From Panulirus ornatus (Eukaryota; Arthropoda; Malacostraca; Decapoda; Palinuridae): a stretch of DNA of 64,000 nt. Within the stretch, counting starts at the first letter, position 1, and every line of letters starts with the position of its first letter. Shown here in pieces: positions 1 through 19,324 of the stretch. The notes beneath the pieces were generated by a model. It had not been told where the DNA came from. It saw only the letters and a program-made list of their open reading frames with translations, and made no database searches. The position numbers and the translations under genes are program-made. The DNA is taken from positions 23,896,901 to 23,960,900 of the forward strand of contig NC_092248.1 in assembly GCF_036320965.1 (NCBI RefSeq), given 5' to 3'.

Positions 1-59
1 AGATATGGGAGGGGATAAGTGAGTTTTATCATGCAAAGTGGAATCATCAGAATAACATG

Positions 60-1090
60 ATTCGGTTAAGTTAGGTTAGGTTATGTTAGCTTAGATTAGG
101 CTAGCAGTAAAAGAAAGAAAATCATTTATTGAGAGGAGAAAGCAAGCAGGAGATAAGACAGAACCCCGAAGAAAGACGCTGTTGATAAGATAGGAGGAGG
201 AAGTCGCTCCATCGCCGACTACCGTGATGGAACGGCCAGTGAGGAAACTATGTATTAGAAAACAGAGAGAAGCAGTCAAATTAGAGGAAGTATAGAAAGC
301 AAAAACGTATGCCACATCTTGCTAAATGCTCTAGAGATGTCGAGGGCTACAACAAAAGCTTAGAACAACGACTGGGGGGGGGGGGGGTTTGCGGGTGAAT
401 AACACAGGAGAGAAGATCGACAGTAGACCTAGCACTGCCATACTCATACTGGTGATCTGGAAGAAGAAAATAGGATTCTAAGTGTTTGAGAAAGTGAGAC
501 TTTAGGAGAGTTTTAAAGACTCTTTGGTTGTCAGAAGTGAGAGTAATGGTGCGACAGTTGCAGGGGTTTGGTTGGTCTCCTTTCTTTGAGATGGGCTGCT
601 CCGAGGTTTGCTTCCAAGTAGAAGGGAACGTCTGGCCTATTGAACAGAGACGAAATAGGCGAGGAAGGATTAGTGCTGGCTCAGACACTTCTCTAGAACG
701 TGAGGAGGTATGCCATCTGAGCCATACGCCTTGTCCACCGCGAGGAGAATATAAGAGACGGCATAGCTTCAGAAGGAGACGGCTTTACCAGTTGGAGAGT
801 CAGCAATAAATGGATCAGATGAGGAAAGAGAAGGAAAGTTCTAATCACAGAAATTGTTCGAGACGCTTTTGGTTAAGGACCAAAAAGATTTGTTAGTAGA
901 AGAAATCAAGTCAACACATTTTCTTTTCATGACAGTACACTTGGTTCTTTGAACAATAGCTTTGTATTGATTCCGTGAAGTTCATAAAGTCACTAGCCAG
1001 CTTCCAAGTGGTCCTGTGGATATGGTAGCTCACGATGCTGGATCACCAACGAGGCGCTACTCCCAAATTGCAAGCGCCTTGATGGCTTAA
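60..1090 (-). mobile_element. Jockey-like non-LTR retrotransposon fragment (RT region)
   Basis: Minus-strand conceptual translation, read from high to low coordinates, gives SFWSLTKSVSNNFC near 890-830. An ISKKGD / NCRTITLTS segment (RT fingers) follows at about 590-530, then ARSTVDLL near 430, and FLTGRSITVVGDGATSSS followed by GSVLSP and the SINDFL palm segment at 265-110. This order matches Jockey-superfamily reverse transcriptases. The copy is broken by frameshifts and stops, lacks the YADD end of the palm, and stops at a TTAGG-like tract. A run of 12 or more G near 374 also interrupts it. Another copy of the same subfamily lies in inverted orientation at the far end of the window. The clade name is inferred from memory of the family. 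Confidence 0.75.
64..100. repeat. Degenerate (GTTAG)n / TTAGG-like tract
   Basis: Seven consecutive pentamers of the form (G/C/A)TTA(G/A/T) run through this stretch, including GTTAGGTTAGG. TTAGG is the usual arthropod telomere repeat, so this could be a short interstitial telomere-like tract. It could equally be an ordinary simple repeat marking the broken 3' side of the adjacent Jockey-like LINE. It is only 37 bases long, so the call is weak. Confidence 0.4.
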
Positions 1091-1170
1091 AATCCTTTAT
1101 CCTTCATTGGAAATACCCTGAGATGATAAGCTAACCTATACATTTAGGTGAAAATTCACATATCTCTTAA

Positions 1171-1626
1171 TCATTTATCTTTTAAGATGCTATACTGTCC
1201 ATCGTTCATAATTAGACTAATCAAGCTCGACAATGATTTATGAATTGCTTTTGCACAAACGTATATATGATGACAGGTGGTCACCTCTAGATGAGCTTCA
1301 TGGGTGTTGTGGTTAGCGTTACTGACCACGAAATAAACGTGGGTCTGCCCAAAGTTCAACACGTCCTCCTGGTCTTGGGTCAGGGCGGTGTCCGTGAGGT
1401 TCATCATACCACCTGGAAGGTCGAGGGAACTTCAAGTTGCCGCCGTTGGCAGCCGTTTGCTTCTTTGGCTCCTACTTTCTCCAGCGATGTGGTGGGACCA
1501 GTGAAGCTCACCCAGGGAAGAACTGAGCGTTTGAGTTGGATTCTAAACTCAGAGAACGTATTCTTATTTTCGACTGGTACCCGACCAGATCTCTTCGATA
1601 TTCTAGAGTACAGGGCGCATTATTGA
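1171..1626 (-). other. Unassigned segment, possible Penelope-like N-terminal remnant
   Basis: A minus-strand open stretch (1407-1171) reads NLTDTALTQDQEDVLNFG near its start. It resembles the conserved 'NLS..L..DQ..LLNLG' block found ahead of the reverse transcriptase in some Penelope-like elements. Nothing else of such an element is seen here. A plus-strand open frame (1291-1626) over the same bases shows no recognisable domain. The assignment is a guess from one short motif. Confidence 0.25.
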
Positions 1627-1734
1627 TTGTCTGGTCATGAAGGTGAATGTTTGAGTACCTATGCAGATCTCTGAAACTAATTATTAAATATGACTAATTG
1701 AGCATTTATCAGTCTCATGCTTTGGTTTGGGATG

Positions 1735-3990
1735 CGTTTATATGAGTTTATATGAGAAGGACAGATGACAGGAGACCTGATTAGCCCACGACTTTGTCCT
1801 GGTGACCGTATCTTCTTGTATTTCAAAAGATGTTTGTGATTTACGTTATCGAAATCATTCAGAATTCTGAAGACTTTAAGTCGCCGCGAAGTCTACGTTT
1901 CTTAAGGGAAAAGAGATCCAATCGTTTTAACCTCTTTTCGTATGCCAGATTTCTAAGGGATGGGATCAACTTCGTTGTGTCTTTGCACTTGCTCTAATTT
2001 TCCCTCGTCTTTTTTGTGTAATGTGGACCAAAAGTGACCGCATAGAGAATTATAAAGTGTGAAAATTGTTTCTGGTGTCTTGTAATCTTTGTTCCTGGCT
2101 ATGAAACCTAACATCTGGTTACATTTTTTACTTGCTGCTTGACACTGTTTAGTGTACTTCAGATTATTGTTAATGACAACTCTAATGTCCTTTTCTTCAT
2201 TAACTTTAGTTAGAGTGTTTCCAAAAAGTTTGTAGTCGTAACGTATATTCTTGTCTCCAAAGTGCATAACTTTACACTTGTTTACATTAAACTTCATTTT
2301 TCATGCGTCTGACCACTCTTTGCATCATTTCGCAGTCCGTCCTGTTTACAGCTTTACCTCCTAGTTTAGTATCGTCAGCAATTTTGGATATCTTAAGTAT
2401 GAGATCGAGTTCTAGGTCATTAAGGTATATTATGAGAAGAATTGGGTCTAGCTAGGACCGACCCCTGAGGCACACCACTCGTTACGTCCAGCCAATCTGA
2501 GGTTTCGCTCTTTGATACTACACGTTGCTTTCTTCCGGTAAGCCAGTCTCTGATCCATGTACAGAGTTCTTCACCGATTCCATGTGCTGTGAGTTTATGT
2601 AAAATACTCTTGTGAGGTACTTTATCGAAAGGCTTTTGAAAATCTTAATATGTTACATAAGACGGTAGTTTTTCGCCCCAGTTCTGATAAATGATATTAA
2701 GAAATTCCAGTAAATTCGTCAGGCAGGATCTTCTATATCGGAAACCGTGTTGGTTGCCTGATATGATTTTGTGATCTAGAAACGTGACAATTTTATCTCG
2801 TATTATTTTTTTCCATCATTTTACATAACTCTGACGTAAGGCTAATTGGGCGGTAGTTGAAGGCACACATTTTGTCTCTTTCTTTATGTACAAGAGTAAA
2901 TTTGCCTAGTTTCCAGTCAGTTGGCACCTGACCATCCGATAGAGATTTGTTGAATATTTTTGTTATGGTGGTATATCAGCTGTCTCCTGACCTCCTTTAA
3001 AGATCTTGGAGCTAAGTTATCTGGGCCAGTGGAGTTGTTAGGATATAATTGGTCCAGGTATTTAAGTACTTAAGAGTTGTTTATTTCTCTAACCTTCAGT
3101 TCTTCTTCATAAGATCCTTGAAACATTTTCATTGGTTGTGGTATTCAAAATGTTTCTTCAATTGTTAATACGGAGTTAAAAGAACAATTTAGTATGGTAG
3201 CCATTTCCTTGTCGTCAGTAGTTAGTGTGTCATGTTCGTTTCGTAATTGAGTGATTCGTTCTTTCACTGTTTTCTTTTGTCTTAAGTATGAGAAGACTTC
3301 CTTAGGATTATTCTTAACTTTAAAGAAAATTATTATTTCTTCGTCAGGTTTACTCTATCTTATGACCTTCTTGCACTCTCTTTGGATTCTGATTAATTCT
3401 TGGTAATTATCATCGGTTCGAATTTATTTGAATTTCTTATACATTTTCTTCTTTTGGCAAATTAGTCTTTCTATTCTCCCATTCATCCATTATGATTTTG
3501 AAATATTGCAAGATATCTTTGTAATTCGTGTAATATGTTTATTTGCAATCTTGAGTAATGTATTTTTAGGTGTATTCCACATTTCCTCTACTGTGTGAAC
3601 GTTAAGAAGTTTTGTCCAATTAGTACAGCGAATTTCTTGTCTAATGTTTTCAAAATTTGTTTGCCTGTAATCTGGGATCAAGAGCTTGCAGTCATTTACT
3701 TCATAATCTAAATATCTCTCTCATCTTATCAAACTGTGATCGTCTCTGGTAGAGACAAGAACAAGAATCTTTTAACCTCTAGTTGGTTTGGCAATTAACT
3801 ATTCTAGAAAAGCGCCTTCAATCAGTTCTGTTAATTTTGTTCCCTCTCGATCACCAGTAAATGTGTTCCAGTTTATGTTTGGACTGTTGAAGTCTCCTAC
3901 TATCATAACCTCTTTACTGTTTACTATAGGTTGTAGGTCACCAGAGATTATTACGCCCAAATATTTTCCTTGATTACCTTTTTAAGTTCG
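1735..3990 (-). mobile_element. CR1-like LINE, near-complete but degraded
   Basis: Read on the minus strand, a GDFN endonuclease motif is recognisable around 3900-3880. A linker follows at 3681-3490, and degraded RT sequence covers roughly 3000-2320, including KVPHKSILHKL and a GVPQGS-like block. The clearest part is 2297-1953, with KFNVNKCKVMHFG, a LGVVI-type step and QMLGFIARN, which is the C-terminal RT/thumb region of CR1-type LINEs. The 3' UTR near 1800-1735 shares the 'GTCGTGGGC..ATCAGG' segment with the plus-strand copy at 47095-48675, which sets the 3' end. Frameshifts and stops throughout make it a dead copy. Confidence 0.8.
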
Positions 3991-4635
<645 letters not shown>

Positions 4636-4649
4636 GTTATATATATACA

Positions 4650-5515
4650 TATATATTAGGTTATTAGGTACAGTAGGGTTGAGGGTCAAGTCAATTGGGA
4701 GGTGAATTTGAATGGAGAAAAACTGGAGGAAGTGAAGTGTTTTAGATATCTGGGAGTGGATCTGGCAGCGGATGGAACCATGGAAGCGGAAGTGGATCAT
4801 AGGGTGGGGGAGGGGGCGAAAATTCTGGGAGCCTTGAAGAATGTGTGGAAGTCGAGAACATTATCTCGGAAAGCAAAAATGGGTATGTTTGAAGGAATAG
4901 TGGTTCCAACAATGTTGTATGGTTGCGAGGCGTGGGCTATGGATAGAGTTGTGCGCAGGAGGATGGATGTGCTGGAAATGAGATGTTTGAGGACAATGTG
5001 TGGTGTGAGGTGGTTTGATCGAGTAAGTAACGTAAGGGTAAGAGAGATGTGTGGAAATAAAAAGAGCGTGGTTGAGAGAGCAGAAGAGGGTGTTTTGAAA
5101 TAGTTTGGGCACATGGAGAGAATGAGTGAGGAAAGATTGACCAAGAGGATATATGTGTCGGAGGTGGAGGGAACGAGGAGAAGTGGGAGACCAAATTGGA
5201 GGTGGAAAGATGGAGTGAAAAAGATTTTGTGTGATCGGGGCCTGAACATGCAGGAGGGTGAAAGGAGGGCAAGGAATAGAGTGAATTGGAGCGATGTGGT
5301 ATACCGGGGTTGACGTGCTGTCAGTCGATTGAATCAAGGCATGTGAAGCGTCTGGGGTAAACCATGGAAAGCTGTGTAGGTATGTATATTTGCGTGTGTG
5401 GACGTATGTATATACATGTGTATGGGGGTGGGTTGGGCCATTTCTTTCGTCTGTTTCCCTTGCGCTACCTCGCAAACGCGGGAGACAGCGACAAAGCAAA
5501 AAAAAAAGAAAAAAG

Positions 5516-5517
<2 letters not shown>
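4650..5517 (+). mobile_element. RTE-like LINE, 5'-truncated copy (C-terminal domain plus 3' tail)
   Basis: It begins in the region just after the RT palm ([10 protein letters not shown], then [10 protein letters not shown] at about 4738-4767). It runs through the family C-terminal domain ([23 protein letters not shown]) to the stop at 5311-5313. One nonsense change (TGG to TAG at 5101-5103) splits the frame into 4702-5103 and 5113-5313. The 3' tail (5314-5517) is the short version, with CTACCTCGC and AACGCGGGA followed by an A-rich run and TA repeats. Upstream parts are replaced by (TA)n. Confidence 0.93.
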
Positions 5518-5592
<75 letters not shown>

Positions 5593-5594
5593 TT
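5518..5594. repeat. (TA)n microsatellite
   Basis: TA tract directly following the A-rich tail of the preceding LINE copy. Confidence 0.95.
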
Positions 5595-5840
5595 ATCCCT
5601 GGGGATAGGGAAGAAAGAATACTTCCTAAGTATTCCCTGCATGTCGTATAAGGCGACTAAAAGGGGAGGGAGCGGGAGACTGGAAATCCTCCCCTCTCGC
5701 TTTTTTTTCTTTTTTTAATTTTCCAAAAGAGGGGACAGAGAAGGGGGCCAAGTGAGGATATTCCCTCAAAGGCCCAGTCCTCTGTTCTCAACGGTACCTC
5801 GCTAATGCGGGAAATGGCGAATAGTGTGAAAGAAAAAGAA
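5588..5840 (+). mobile_element. Short non-autonomous element: RTE leader fused to RTE-like tail
   Basis: The first 90 or so bases (TCCCTGGGGATAGGG..., GAATACTTCC, GGCGACTAAAAGGGG) match the 5' leader seen at the start of full RTE-like copies (for example at 5934 and 25507). A middle part, with a T-run and CAGAGAAGGGGGCC, is not found in the LINE. The last 50 bases carry TACCTCGCTAATGCGGGA, like the LINE 3' tail box. No coding sequence is present. The same 230-250 bp structure occurs in inverted orientation at 35821-36052. It is therefore a short retroelement, probably mobilised by the RTE machinery. That last point is inference. Confidence 0.7.
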
Positions 5841-5843
5841 ATA

Positions 5844-5933
<90 letters not shown>
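5841..5933. repeat. (TA)n microsatellite
   Basis: TA tract with one GT interruption, between the short leader/tail element and the leader of a full-length RTE-like copy. Confidence 0.95.

Positions 5934-10146
<4,213 letters not shown>

Positions 10147-10230
<84 letters not shown>
10147..10230. repeat. (TA)n microsatellite
   Basis: TA tract joining the truncated 5' side of one minus-strand LINE copy to the 3' tail of the next. Confidence 0.95.
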
Positions 10231-14105
<3,875 letters not shown>

Positions 14106-14110
<5 letters not shown>

Positions 14111-14137
14111 ATTGTCCAAAACATTGTTTTGGACAAT

Positions 14138-14142
<5 letters not shown>
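14106..14142. repeat. Perfect 18-bp inverted repeat with 1-nt spacer
   Basis: ATGTGATTGTCCAAAACA at 14106-14123 is followed by one T and then by its exact reverse complement at 14125-14142. The left arm is the end of the Penelope-type module and the right arm is a foldback copy of it, followed by (TA)n. Confidence 0.97.

Positions 14143-14210
<68 letters not shown>
14141..14210. repeat. (TA)n microsatellite
   Basis: TA tract ending in TACATACATC, next to a perfect palindrome. Confidence 0.95.
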
Positions 14211-14213
<3 letters not shown>

Positions 14214-14905
14214 CATCATTACTTAAACAGTACATCTTTAATAATCATTTGTATAATCAGCAGAAAACCTTACTTCAAGAATTATAAGTAGATGAATGGT
14301 TGCACAGGTAACTTTATTATTCACTATACACAAGGGAGAACAATATTCGTCTTTATTACTATTATCATCATTGCTATCATCATTACCATCATTATAATGA
14401 CGTATGATAATTCACACAGTTGTTTCATCGTAAATACATTTTCTTTTTTGATTTATCCATGTATGACGAGTGGAGGTTGTCCTGTGAACATGTGATGAAT
14501 AGCTTTAAAGTGTGAGTAGAAAAATTCAGCCTCATAATATCACAATAAACTTTTATAATTAAAGGAAACAAAGAATTAATTCATGATGGCTTTTCTCTGG
14601 GATTATCGTGAACATCATGTTTCCCGCATGAGAAAGTTACTACAGCACTTGTTTACGTTCAATGACTCTTCAGGACTGATCATTTGAGACACTATATAAA
14701 TTCAGAGAACAACATGGCCCACGTACCTAAGAAGGTGAACGTAGTCTTAGAATTTTCCTTAATAACTGAAGAATTTGTTAAAGATTTCTTTTTGTTAATT
14801 GATATTGCCTGACGATGACGCCTTCATGACCCTGGCTGTTGATAAGCCCAAATTCCATACATCAAACCAACCAACAACAAACAAAAATATTATTGACATA
14901 GTTTC
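14211..14905. other. AT-rich sequence, no gene recognised
   Basis: It contains a short imperfect (ATT/ATC)n tract at about 14355-14400. No coding or repeat family is recognised. Confidence 0.5.
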
Positions 14906-15265
14906 TCATATCGTGTTAGTGAGGTCCGCAAATATGTCAATGTTCAGGATAATGCTGCTTGTTGTGCAGTACTTCTCAGCCGTGAGCACAAGGTGAGAGA
15001 GTATCGCTGGAAAATATCTAGCAAGATCTTCATTCCACTCAGGTCTCTTTGTACAATGTCTGCCATTACGAGGTTTTGTTTCCACGTTGCCTTCCCTCTT
15101 CCATCGCCTGATCCACCTACACACGGTGGTGACACTGACGCCTGTCTCCTGGGCAATGGCGTGGGCAGACATTCCACCGACCCACATCCACACAAACCTC
15201 GCTCGGTCAATCGGGCTTGTTGGTTGGCATGGTCGTGGCAGCTTCATAATTTTCTCTGTAATCAA
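14906..15265 (-). CDS. Helix-turn-helix protein, probable transposase remnant
   Basis: An uninterrupted 119-codon frame starts at ATG 15265-15263. Residues about 17-65 look like a homeodomain-like helix-turn-helix. They begin with RARFVWMW, then AIAQETGVSVTTVCRWIRR (turn followed by recognition helix), and then a basic stretch KREGNVETKPRNGR. This is the pattern of the first DNA-binding half of Tc1/mariner-type transposases and of related paired-like domains. The usual second helix-turn-helix and the DD(E/D) catalytic part are absent. From about residue 85 the sequence no longer looks like the family. I see no terminal inverted repeats. It could be a dead transposon 5' end or an exon that reuses the domain. 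Function as a host gene is not shown. Confidence 0.5.
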   Translation of the reverse strand: MITEKIMKLPRPCQPTSPIDRARFVWMWVGGMSAHAIAQETGVSVTTVCRWIRRWKREGNVETKPRNGRHCTKRPEWNEDLARYFPAILSHLVLTAEKYCTTSSIILNIDIFADLTNTI

Positions 15266-15877
15266 TTGTGAACATATTTAATGTGAAAGTCTCGTCTAAT
15301 ACAACTCCTGTTACAGCGGTTGACAAGAGATATAGTGCACTGCTGGAGGGTCGAGGGTTTTGAAGGCCAACTCGGAGATATCCAGTTTGCAGGTGTCGTT
15401 CTTACTTTATACCCGATTCAGAATCAACAAGACAACCACTAAACAAGACGCCTCCTAATTAGTTTTCATGACCATATCCACCTTTACTAAAAGGCCTTCA
15501 TGTTCACTATGTACAAGAAAACATCACATCTCTGGCTGAAAAACAACCCAACACCATGACCAGCGACTTTCCAGAGGAGTCATGTTATAAATGAATTTCT
15601 GTACACATCCGAGGTCTACATTCCTTTATTCGTATATATAACCATTACTACCATTACATTGTCCCGACATCTTTCGTGTCATTAGCAAACTGGGAGCCCA
15701 AAGACACACCTGAGATCCTGCCACAACTCCATCTTCACAAGGGAGATGTTGGAGAAAGGAACGTCCATAGTCAACATTTCACCTGATCATAGACGCCTTC
15801 AACTACTCGAAGTCGTCTATATTATGGATATATCCCGTGTTTAAAGCTGCAGACTAACGATCTTGTGGTGTTACCTA
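15266..15877. other. No feature recognised
   Basis: Single-copy-looking sequence of ordinary composition. No exon, repeat family or RNA gene could be supported. Confidence 0.4.
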
Positions 15878-16530
15878 ATGCCGCAAACCGACATTCACTG
15901 AGAACGAATCACTTTTCTCTCTTCCTGCACGTACACATGCCTTACATCCTGGATAAAACTTTTCACTGCTTCTAACAACTTGCCACCCACACCATATATC
16001 CTTAATACCTACCATAGAGGATCTTTAACACCTCTATCATATGCCTTTTCCATATCCGTAATTACAACATAAAAATCATTTTGCTTTTCTAAGTATTTAT
16101 CACATACATTTTTCAGAGCAAACACATGATCCACACATCCTCTACCACTTCTGAAACCACACTGCTCTTACGTAATCTGATGCTCTGTACATGCCTTCAC
16201 CCTCTCAATCAATACCGTCCCATATAATTTCACAAGAATACTCAACAAACTTATACCTATGTAATTTGAGCACTCACCTTTATCGACTTTCCCTTTATAT
16301 GATGGCACTATACATGCATTCCACCAATCCTAAGGCACCTCACTATGAGTCATACATATATTAAATAGCCTTACCAACCAGTCAACAACACAAACCCCCT
16401 TTTTTGATAAATTCAACTGCAATACCATCCAGAACCACTGCCTTGCCGGCTTTCATCTTCCGCAAAGCATTTACTACCTCTTCTCTGCTTACAAGATCAT
16501 TCTCCATAACCCTCTCACTTTGCACACCAA
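15878..16530 (-). mobile_element. RTE-like LINE fragment (RT fingers and palm)
   Basis: Minus-strand homology runs from the QSERV segment (16530) through KAG.A.GLDG-type sequence to FRSGRGCV and NVGLRQ near 15880. It is full of substitutions and small indels. It lacks the catalytic FADD end, the C-terminal domain and the tail. At 16530 it joins directly to the C-terminal part of the next LINE copy in the same orientation. Confidence 0.85.
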
Positions 16531-19247
16531 CTCATTCTCTCCATGTGCCCAAACCATTTCAAAACACCCTTTTCTGCTCTCTCAACCACGCTCTTTTTAT
16601 TTCCACACATCTCTCTTACCCTTACGTTACTTACTCGATCAAACCACCTCACACCACACATTGTCCTCAAACATCTCATTTCCAGCACATCCACCCTCCT
16701 GCGCACAGCTCTATCCATAGCCGACGCCTCGCAACCATACAACATTGTTGGAAGCACTATTCCTTCAAACAAACCCATTTTTGCTTCCCGAGATAATGTT
16801 CTCGACTTCCACACATTCTTCAAGGCTCCCAGGATTTTCGCCCCCTCCCCCACCCTATGATCCACTTCCGCTTCCATGGTTCCATCCGCTGCCAGATCCA
16901 CTCCAAGATATCTAAAATACTTTACTTCCTCCAGTTTTTCTCCATTCAAACTTACCTCTCAATTGACTTGACCCTCAACCCTACTGTACCTAATAACCTT
17001 GCTATTATTCACATTTACTCTTAACTTTCTTCTTTCACACACTTTACCAAACTCAGTCACCAGCTTCTGCAGTCTCTCACATGAATCAGCCACCAGCGCT
17101 GTATCATCAGCGAACAACAACTGACTCACTTCCCAAGCTCTCTCATCCACAACAGACTTCATACTTGGCCCTCTTTCCAAAACTCTTGCATTCACCTCCC
17201 AAACAACCCCATCCATAAACAAATTAAACAACCATGGAGACATCACACACCCCTGCCGCAAACCTACATTCACTGAGAACCAATCACTTTCCTCTCTTTC
17301 TACACGTGCACATGCCTTACATCCTCGATAAAAACTTTTCACTGCTTCTATCAACTTGCCTCCCACACCATATTTTCTTAATACCTTCCACAGAGCATCT
17401 CTATCAACTCTATCATATGCCCTCTCCAGATCCACAAATGCCACACACAAATCCATTTGCCCCTCCAAGCATTTCTCACATACATTCTTCAAAGCAAACA
17501 CCCGATTCACACATCCTCTATCACTTCTGAAACCACACTGCCCTTCCCCAATCTGATGCTCTGTACATGCCTTCACCCTCTCAATCAATACCCTCCCATA
17601 CAATTTACCAGAAACACTCAAGAAACTCATACCTCTGAAATTTGAGCACTCACTCTTATCCCCTTTGCCTTTGTACAATGGCACTATGTACGCATTCCGC
17701 CAATCCCCAGGCACCCCACCACGAGTCACTCACACACTAAACAACCCCACTAACCAGTCAACAACACAGTCACCCCCCCTTTCAACAAATTCCACTGCAA
17801 CACCATCCAAACCTGCTGCCTTGCCGGCTCTCACCTTCCGCAAAGCCCCCACCACCTCCTCTCTGTCCACCAAATCACTTTCTCCAACCCTCCCACTTTG
17901 CACACCACCTTCAACAAACCTTCAAAATACTCACTCCATCTCTTTCTCACATCACCACTACTTGTTATCACCTCCCAATTTGCGCCCTTCACTGAAGTTC
18001 CCATTTGCTCCCTTGTCTTACGCACTTTATTATTTACCTCCTTCCAGAACATCTTTTTAGTCTCCCTAAAATTTAATGATACTCTCTCAGCCCAACTCTC
18101 ATTAGATCTCTTTTTCACCTCTTGCACCTTTCTCTTGACCTCCTGTCTCTTTCTTTTATACATCTCCCACTCAATTGCATTTTTTCCCTACAAAAATCGT
18201 TCCAATGCCTCTCTCTTCTCTTTCACTAATAATCTTACTTCTTTATCCCACCACTCACTACCCTTTCTAATCAACCCACCTCCCACTCTTCTCATGCCAC
18301 AAGCATCTTTTGCGCAATCCATCAATGATTCCCTAAATACATCCCATTCCTCCCCCACTCCCCTTACTTCCATTGTTCTCACCTTTTTCCATTCTGTACA
18401 CAGTCTCTCCTGGTACTTCCTCACACAAGTCTCCTTCCTAAGCTCACTTACTCTCACCACCCTCTTCACCCCAACATTCACTCTTCTTTTCTGAAAACCC
18501 ATACAAATCTTCACCTTAGCCTCCACAAGACAATGATCAGACATCCCTCCAGTTGCACCTCTCAGCACATTAACATCCAAAAGTCTCTCTTTCGCGCGCC
18601 TGTCAATTAACACGTAATCCAGTAACGCTCTCTGGCCATCTCTCTTACTTACATACGTATACTTATGTATATCTCGCTTTTTAAACCAGGTATTCCCAAT
18701 CACCAGTCCTTTTTCAGCACATAAATCTACAAGCTCTTCACCATTTCCATTTACAACACTGAACACCCCATGTATACCAATTATTCCCTCAACTGCCACA
18801 TTACTCACCTTTGCATTGAAATCACCCATCACTATAACCCGGTCTCGTGCATGAAAACAACTAACACACCCATTCAGCTGCTCCTAAAACACTTGCCTCT
18901 CATGATCTTTCTTCTCATGCCCAGGTGCATATGCACCAATAATCACCCATCTCTCTCCATCAACTTTCAGTTTTACCCATATTAATCGAGAATTTACTTT
19001 CTTATATTCTATCACATACTCCCACAACTCCTGTTTCAGGAGTACTGCTACTCCTTCCCTTGCTCTTGTCCTCTCACTAACCCCTGACTTTACTCCCAAG
19101 ACATTCCCAAACCACTCTTCCCCTTTACCCTTGAGCTTCATTTCACTCAGAGCCAAAACATCCAGGTTCCTTTCCTCAAACATACTACCTATCTCTCCTT
19201 TTTTCACATCTTGTCTACATCCACACACATTTAGACACCCCAGTCTG

Positions 19248-19250
<3 letters not shown>
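16531..19250 (-). mobile_element. RTE-like LINE, nearly full-length, 3'-truncated, with A-to-G patch
   Basis: In sense order, the endonuclease lies at 19228-18188. It shows LALSEMKLKG, a stop at about 18885, then MMGDFNAKVSN at 18832 with an intact GDFN, and GGMSDHCLVEAKV. The linker lies at 18163-17910. RT fingers are damaged by an 80-bp-scale deletion near 17908 and by a dense A-to-G patch (17898-17702). The palm is open in 17729-16959 ([27 protein letters not shown]). The C-terminal domain (16949-16531) stops at FGHMERMS where it fuses to another fragment, so it has no 3' tail. The endonuclease is among the best preserved in the window. Confidence 0.92.

Positions 19251-19321
<71 letters not shown>
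19251..19321. repeat. (TA)n microsatellite
   Basis: TA tract abutting the 5' start of the minus-strand LINE coding region, replacing its leader. Confidence 0.95.

Positions 19322-19324
<3 letters not shown>

Noticed and set aside
1291..1626. 111-codon plus-strand frame as a host gene
   Set aside because: No domain, no splice or promoter context, and the minus strand of the same bases resembles a retroelement motif.
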